From CAYRVF01 sp964427535 (lineage in GTDB: Bacteria; Chloroflexota; Ktedonobacteria; Ktedonobacterales; JADMIN01), in the NCBI GenBank assembly GCA_964427535.1, contig CAYRVF010000080.1, forward strand, positions 1 to 25,586: a stretch of 25,586 bases of DNA. Direction: 5' to 3'. Both the position numbers and the translations under genes were made by a program. A model generated the notes under the pieces. It was not told where the DNA came from and did no database searches. It worked only from the letters and a program-made list of their open reading frames with translations. The first letter of the stretch is position 1; every line of letters starts with the position of its first letter. Shown piece by piece: positions 21,937-25,586 of this stretch.

Positions 21937-22917
21937 CTATCCGCCTGAGCCATCGCATTCGCGGACCGTCGCGCACGCGCCGAGGCGGCGCCCGAGCCAC
22001 TGGGCCACGCCACTGCTATCCTTTGGCAACGTGGCTGCAGCGGGGGTGCCAGTGCTCGGGGCCGTCCTCCCCGGCGCGGCGATCAGAACGGCGATCGGAG
22101 CGGACGCGGGCAGCGCGACACACGCCACGTCGCCATCGAATATCCCCCGCGCGTATTGCACGAGCCAGATCGGCCCGCCGCCAAACGCATGGCGTGCGTC
22201 ACAGAACGACGCCGGATTGGACGCGGGCGCGCCAGCCACCCACACCGGCACACCCGGCGCATAGTCGCCAGCGATACTGCTCCACTGAAACGGCGTGGAG
22301 TATATGCCTGCCGTCAGGCCTTTCGCATGCAGGGCATCCAGCGCGCCGGTGAGAACGCGCGCGTTGAGCACACGGTTCGCGGACCATGCGCTGTCGGTCT
22401 CCACGTCGAGCCACCACACGCTGCTCGCGACGCTTTGCGACTGCCCATACGAAATGGCATTGATCGCCGCGTCGTAGCCATAGGCGTACGTCTCGCACGA
22501 GAGGTCGCCCCAACGGCACCCATCCGTCCGCGTGCCGTATTCTACGTTGATATACACGAAGGGGGTAATGCTCGTGGCCCGGCCCAGCGCCCACAGATAC
22601 TCACTCGCAAGACAAGGATTGCGGTTGCGCGCGTATCCTCCGGTGACGCCGACGATGCCGAAGTCGAATGGGCGCACGGGGTACGCCTGCCCGCACTGCG
22701 GCCAGGAGATGTCGTAGCCCAGCAACGGCGCGGACCGCGCGGCAGGCACGGCGGGCACGCCGAACGCGTCCGACAGCGCCACTATACTCGCGATGACGAA
22801 CAGACGTGCACATCGCCGCAGCAACCACCGGTAGAACCGCTCGGACGCTCGCCGTTCCGTCTGGACGCTCTCTTTCTGCGTCCATGCGTCGCCATGCAGT
22901 ACGCGTCCGTTGCCCAC
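21937..22917 (-). CDS. Secreted GH25-like (lysozyme-type) glycoside hydrolase
   Basis: From GTG 22917 the product is 326 residues: a polar, basic head (~1-36), a hydrophobic export segment (~38-62, likely cleaved after PAARS) and a TIM-barrel domain of GH25-like type. It opens LLGYDISWPQCG (D69) and later has SSVWWLDVETDSAW with D171 and E173 in the D-x-E arrangement used by GH25 muramidases; PFVYINVEYG, GIYSTPFQW and GVPVWVAGA are further barrel strands. Cysteines pair plausibly (75/102, 134/141). Related secreted proteins are common in Actinobacteria and Chloroflexota, often uncharacterised. Acting on its own or other cells' peptidoglycan is inference. Start is uncertain: GTG 22920 or 22917 follow GGGGAG closely; the frame is open to 23043. 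The last ~50 residues are Ala/Pro-rich and low complexity. Confidence 0.78.
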   Translation of the reverse strand: MGNGRVLHGDAWTQKESVQTERRASERFYRWLLRRCARLFVIASIVALSDAFGVPAVPAARSAPLLGYDISWPQCGQAYPVRPFDFGIVGVTGGYARNRNPCLASEYLWALGRATSITPFVYINVEYGTRTDGCRWGDLSCETYAYGYDAAINAISYGQSQSVASSVWWLDVETDSAWSANRVLNARVLTGALDALHAKGLTAGIYSTPFQWSSIAGDYAPGVPVWVAGAPASNPASFCDARHAFGGGPIWLVQYARGIFDGDVACVALPASAPIAVLIAAPGRTAPSTGTPAAATLPKDSSGVAQWLGRRLGACATVRECDGSGG

Positions 22918-23187
22918 CACGCTCCCCTGTCCCTTTCTCGCCCACCACCGCCCCGCTCGCAACCTCCAGCACCCAACTGACGCGGTGTACATCTGGCCGA
23001 CGAACCGCCTGTAGGGGAGGCATGCCTCGTCCGCCCGCGCCACACATCACGCGCACCGGCGAGATGCGGCACGGCAAGGTCACAAGCAGGTGTGCCAGGG
23101 TGCATGCTACAGGCCACGGCGAAAGACAACGCCGCATTCTGGCGGGAGAGTTACGCGGAGGTTGAGGTACAAGGAGCAAAGAGGGAA

Positions 23188-23218
23188 GCCGCCGGACGCG
23201 CGCTTGGCGTCCGGCGGC
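23188..23218 (-). terminator. Terminator of the copper-protein operon
   Basis: GCCGCCGGACGC (23188-23199) pairs perfectly over 12 bases with GCGTCCGGCGGC (23207-23218) around a seven-base loop, nine bases below the end of the CopC-CopD gene. On the - strand the hairpin is followed by TTCCCTCTTTGCTCCTTG, which is T-rich, so this is the best rho-independent-type terminator in the window. Confidence 0.8.
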
Positions 23219-23227
23219 GAGATCGAG

Positions 23228-25471
23228 CTACACGTTCGCGGTGATGTCAAAGGGCGACTGGACGAACTGGCTGGCGTTGGGCGGCAGCACCTTGACCGTG
23301 ATCTGCCAGTGCCCGGCCATCGTCAGGTCGCTCTCGCCGCTATAGACACCTGGCTGACCTGTGACTGGCTTGAGCTGCGCACTCTGCGTGCCCATGTCCA
23401 TATCGAGCATGGTCGTCTGAATGAGCGCGGAGGCGTTACTCACGGGTTTCCCTTGTGCATCCTTGACGGTGAGCGTGAACGTATTCTTGCCGAACGTCGC
23501 CGGAACCACCTGCAGCGTCAGCGAGTATCCCGCGACGGTGTGCGTCTGATTGTACGGCGCGGCTGGCTCGCTCGACGAGCTCGTCGCGGAGGATGCGCCT
23601 TGGGCAGGCGCCGCCAGCGTCCCGGCGAACGCGCCTAGCAACGCGACGCATGCCAGCACGGCCACGCCGAGCATTGCCTCCCGGCGCAGCCAGTCTTCGA
23701 GCCGGTTGGCCAGAGTGCGCACGTGTGTGGAGGCGGCGGCTGGCTCCCCCACATGCGCGTCCTCGGGGAGAGCGCCGCCAAGGCTGTCCTTGGGGGCACC
23801 AGATGTGGATTGAACAGGAACAGAGGCGCCGACGGTGGACTTCTCCGCGGTCACGACGGTCGCCCGCTCTGCCAGCATGCTGTCAGTTACCGCTTCGGCC
23901 TCCAATGCGGCGGCGAGGCGCGGCCGCAATACAAACGCGTGGTAGGCGCTGAGTACCACCATCAGCAGGAACAGCTCGATCTTGACGAAGAGCGTCAGCC
24001 CATAGGCCGTCGTGACGAACTGCTGAATCGACGTCAGGTGGACGGTCGTGTTGATCGTCCCGCTGGCAGCGAGCACGACCACACTCACCAGGGCGAGCGC
24101 GCTGAACTCGGGAAGTCCGCGCGCCAGCACAGAGGCACGCGTGCGGTCGTCGAGGCCGCGCAACGCGGGCACGAGCACCGCGCTGATGTAGAGCAGTCCG
24201 CCCACCCAGACCGACGTCGCCAGCAGATGCAGCAGGTCGGAAGTCAACTCCAGGCCGAGCTGGTTTGCCGGAACGGCCGCCGCGTGCCCGGAGAGCGCGA
24301 AGGCCACGATCAGCGCGGCGGCGAGCACGAGCTGGCCCCGGCCCAGCCACGACCTCGCCCGCACGCTCGCCACGAGGTGGCGTGGCAACGCGGGAACGCG
24401 CGCCGCCGCGCGAAATGCCTCGCGCCGCCAGTCGGGCACCGCGTCTGGCCGCTCCTCAGTAGTGTCGTCGTCAGTGGCAGAGGCGTTGCCCCGTGACAAG
24501 TAAGGGCCGTAGGCACTCCAGCCGTAGCGCCGCGAGAGGAACACAACCGCCAGCGCGGCGAGCGCGACGGCCTGCCGCAGCCACCAGTACGCGCCGAAGT
24601 GACTGCCAAAAAGCACGGCACGCAGCAATACCGGCGAGAACGCCCCCGCCAGGCTGCCCGCCAGCTCCGCGGTCTGCCCCAGCACGATCAGCACGTCGGC
24701 GAGCAGCACTCCGACGAGCGCGTACGGCGCGATGCGGTCGAAGCGTCTGCACGCTGCCTCCACGGCATCCTGCAGATAGCGTGGCCGTCTGCGGGACGAG
24801 ACGGCGACGGGCGACAGGATCCACGTCTCCCACAGCAGCCCACCGACCCAGAAGGCCAGCAACAGCTCGGACAGCCAGGTGCCGAGCGCCTGCACGACCG
24901 TCGGCGCGTCGAGTGTGCCGGAGCCGCTGGCGCTGCCACCGCCGCCGACGACATGTCCCGTGGGAAGCACCTTCGGCAGCGGGGGAACGGAGCCGTCTGG
25001 CCGCGCGACACGGAAGATGAACGAGCCGCCGACGATGTGCCCGTCGGTCGCCGATTGGGTGCGCCAGGCGACGACATAGGTGCCCGCGGGGATCAACTGC
25101 AGGCTGATATCCATCTCTTTCGAGTTGGAGGCGTTGACGTGGCTGTCCTGCCGGTCCACTTCACGATTGGTGGTATCGACAACGGTGGCTTTCGACGTGA
25201 GTGGATTCAGGTCTTCGCTGAACCACATACGCACCTGCGGCGGCGGTGCGCTCACCACCTGATCGGCGGAGGGCTCTGAACGGACGAGCAGCGCGTGGGC
25301 CGATGCTACACCGCCGAGGCCGCCCACCGGCGAGCCCGGCGCCCAGGCGAAGCCGACCGCGACGGCGGCGACGATCAGCGCGAGCAGCACGACGCGAACA
25401 CGCTGGCGAGGTGCAATCCGCCGTCGCGCCGGACTGCTCACCATGTGCATTCCGTCTCGATCTGCTCTCAT
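23228..25471 (-). CDS. CopC-CopD-YtkA fusion, copper uptake/resistance membrane protein
   Basis: A 747-residue three-part fusion resembling Bacillus YcnJ. After a long signal segment (~25-58) the mature end begins at H59 (ASAH-ALLVRSEPS), the first copper ligand of CopC; the CopC domain (~59-157) has the partner pair D143/H145 in ATDGHIVGGSF. A Gly/Ser linker leads to CopD (~190-530), eight membrane helices including FWVGGLLW, HLLATSVWVGGLLYISAVLVPAL and a linker region near 515-600 that is hydrophilic. A further helix (~605-627) precedes an exported YtkA/FixH-like domain (~640-747: NTFTLTVKDAQGKPV, DMDMGTQ, MAGHWQITVKV). ATG 25471 has AGGGAA seven bases upstream. CopC/CopD proteins handle copper at the membrane; YcnJ imports it. 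Direction is not shown by sequence. Confidence 0.92.
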   Translation of the reverse strand: MRADRDGMHMVSSPARRRIAPRQRVRVVLLALIVAAVAVGFAWAPGSPVGGLGGVASAHALLVRSEPSADQVVSAPPPQVRMWFSEDLNPLTSKATVVDTTNREVDRQDSHVNASNSKEMDISLQLIPAGTYVVAWRTQSATDGHIVGGSFIFRVARPDGSVPPLPKVLPTGHVVGGGGSASGSGTLDAPTVVQALGTWLSELLLAFWVGGLLWETWILSPVAVSSRRRPRYLQDAVEAACRRFDRIAPYALVGVLLADVLIVLGQTAELAGSLAGAFSPVLLRAVLFGSHFGAYWWLRQAVALAALAVVFLSRRYGWSAYGPYLSRGNASATDDDTTEERPDAVPDWRREAFRAAARVPALPRHLVASVRARSWLGRGQLVLAAALIVAFALSGHAAAVPANQLGLELTSDLLHLLATSVWVGGLLYISAVLVPALRGLDDRTRASVLARGLPEFSALALVSVVVLAASGTINTTVHLTSIQQFVTTAYGLTLFVKIELFLLMVVLSAYHAFVLRPRLAAALEAEAVTDSMLAERATVVTAEKSTVGASVPVQSTSGAPKDSLGGALPEDAHVGEPAAASTHVRTLANRLEDWLRREAMLGVAVLACVALLGAFAGTLAAPAQGASSATSSSSEPAAPYNQTHTVAGYSLTLQVVPATFGKNTFTLTVKDAQGKPVSNASALIQTTMLDMDMGTQSAQLKPVTGQPGVYSGESDLTMAGHWQITVKVLPPNASQFVQSPFDITANV

Positions 25472-25510
25472 AGATGTTCCCTACGCGGAGTTGTCACGCG
25501 CGCCACGCAT

Positions 25511-25586
25511 CTAGTAGTTCGCGGTGAACGTGAACTTGGCCGAGAGCGGCTGGGCGCTGCCGGTTTCCTTCACTGTTACGACCGCG
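25511..25586 (-). CDS. C-terminal end of an upstream secreted-type gene, cut by window edge
   Basis: Reading the - strand into the window gives 24 residues, AVVTVKETGSAQPLSAKFTFTANY, then TAG (25511-25513). The alternating hydrophobic pattern suggests a beta-sandwich exported domain. The copper-protein gene starts 39 bases further on in the same direction, so the two are probably one operon. In Bacillus, ycnI (a copper-binding DUF1775 protein) neighbours ycnJ, but these residues are too few to claim that identity. Confidence 0.6.
   Translation of the reverse strand, partial: AVVTVKETGSAQPLSAKFTFTANY

Noticed and set aside
22156..22980. A 274-codon + strand frame opposite the GH25-like gene
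   Set aside because: The - strand frame has a signal peptide and D-x-E catalytic pattern; this one is an antisense shadow without domain features.
1..25586. CRISPR array, tRNA or rRNA genes, integrase or phage genes
   Set aside because: No regularly spaced repeats, cloverleaf-like segments or conserved rRNA stretches were noticed on either strand; the only mobile-element traces are the IS5-type fusion and the doubtful IS630 stub.

Overview
The window is GC-rich (roughly 60-65% by eye) and bacterial. The gene types (KimA-like permease beside kdp, kinase-less KdpD, GT39/GT2 pair beside a two-component system, two-TIR protein, GH25-like secreted protein, CopC-CopD-YtkA fusion) and the frequent GTG starts resemble Chloroflexota, perhaps a soil Ktedonobacteria-like lineage. 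That placement is inference from protein resemblance, not from a marker gene.

Layout. (1) 1-5472, potassium block, + strand: the end of kdpB carrying an in-frame TAG at an essential lysine, kdpC, a small unknown gene, a KdpD-like protein with sensor and USP domains but no kinase, and a long KimA-type K+ permease. (2) 5473-6605: a mostly non-coding stretch with a strong hairpin and a possible transposase scrap, then a small membrane-protein gene broken by an in-frame TGA. (3) 6606-10346: a two-TIR protein (- strand), diverging from a secreted Asp-box (BNR) propeller protein, followed by the C-terminal scrap of a zinc alcohol/formaldehyde dehydrogenase. (4) 10343-16250: a GT39/GT2 glycosylation operon (- strand) diverging from an OmpR-type regulator and histidine kinase; an 11-bp-spaced direct repeat in the shared promoter region is a good candidate regulator site. 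(5) 16251-18161: a small alpha/beta protein with a structured leader, a PPOX-family flavoprotein and an EthD-family protein. (6) 18202-19825: two tandem paralogous lipoproteins, each preceded by the same 19-bp element placed identically relative to a promoter. (7) 19930-23043: an AlkZ/AlkX-like winged-helix protein, a fusion of an antibiotic-biosynthesis-monooxygenase fold with the N-terminal half of an IS5-type transposase, and a secreted GH25-like hydrolase. (8) 23188-25586: a CopC-CopD-YtkA copper protein and the tail of an upstream gene in the same operon.

The points most worth a second look are the ABM-transposase fusion, the duplicated lipoprotein/promoter cassette, the two-TIR protein, the two in-frame stop codons (kdpB and the 5993-6433 gene), the repeated K-P-G motif in the extra N-terminal tail of the KimA-like permease, and the tandem hairpin leader before the gene at 16492. 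No CRISPR array, tRNA or rRNA gene was seen.
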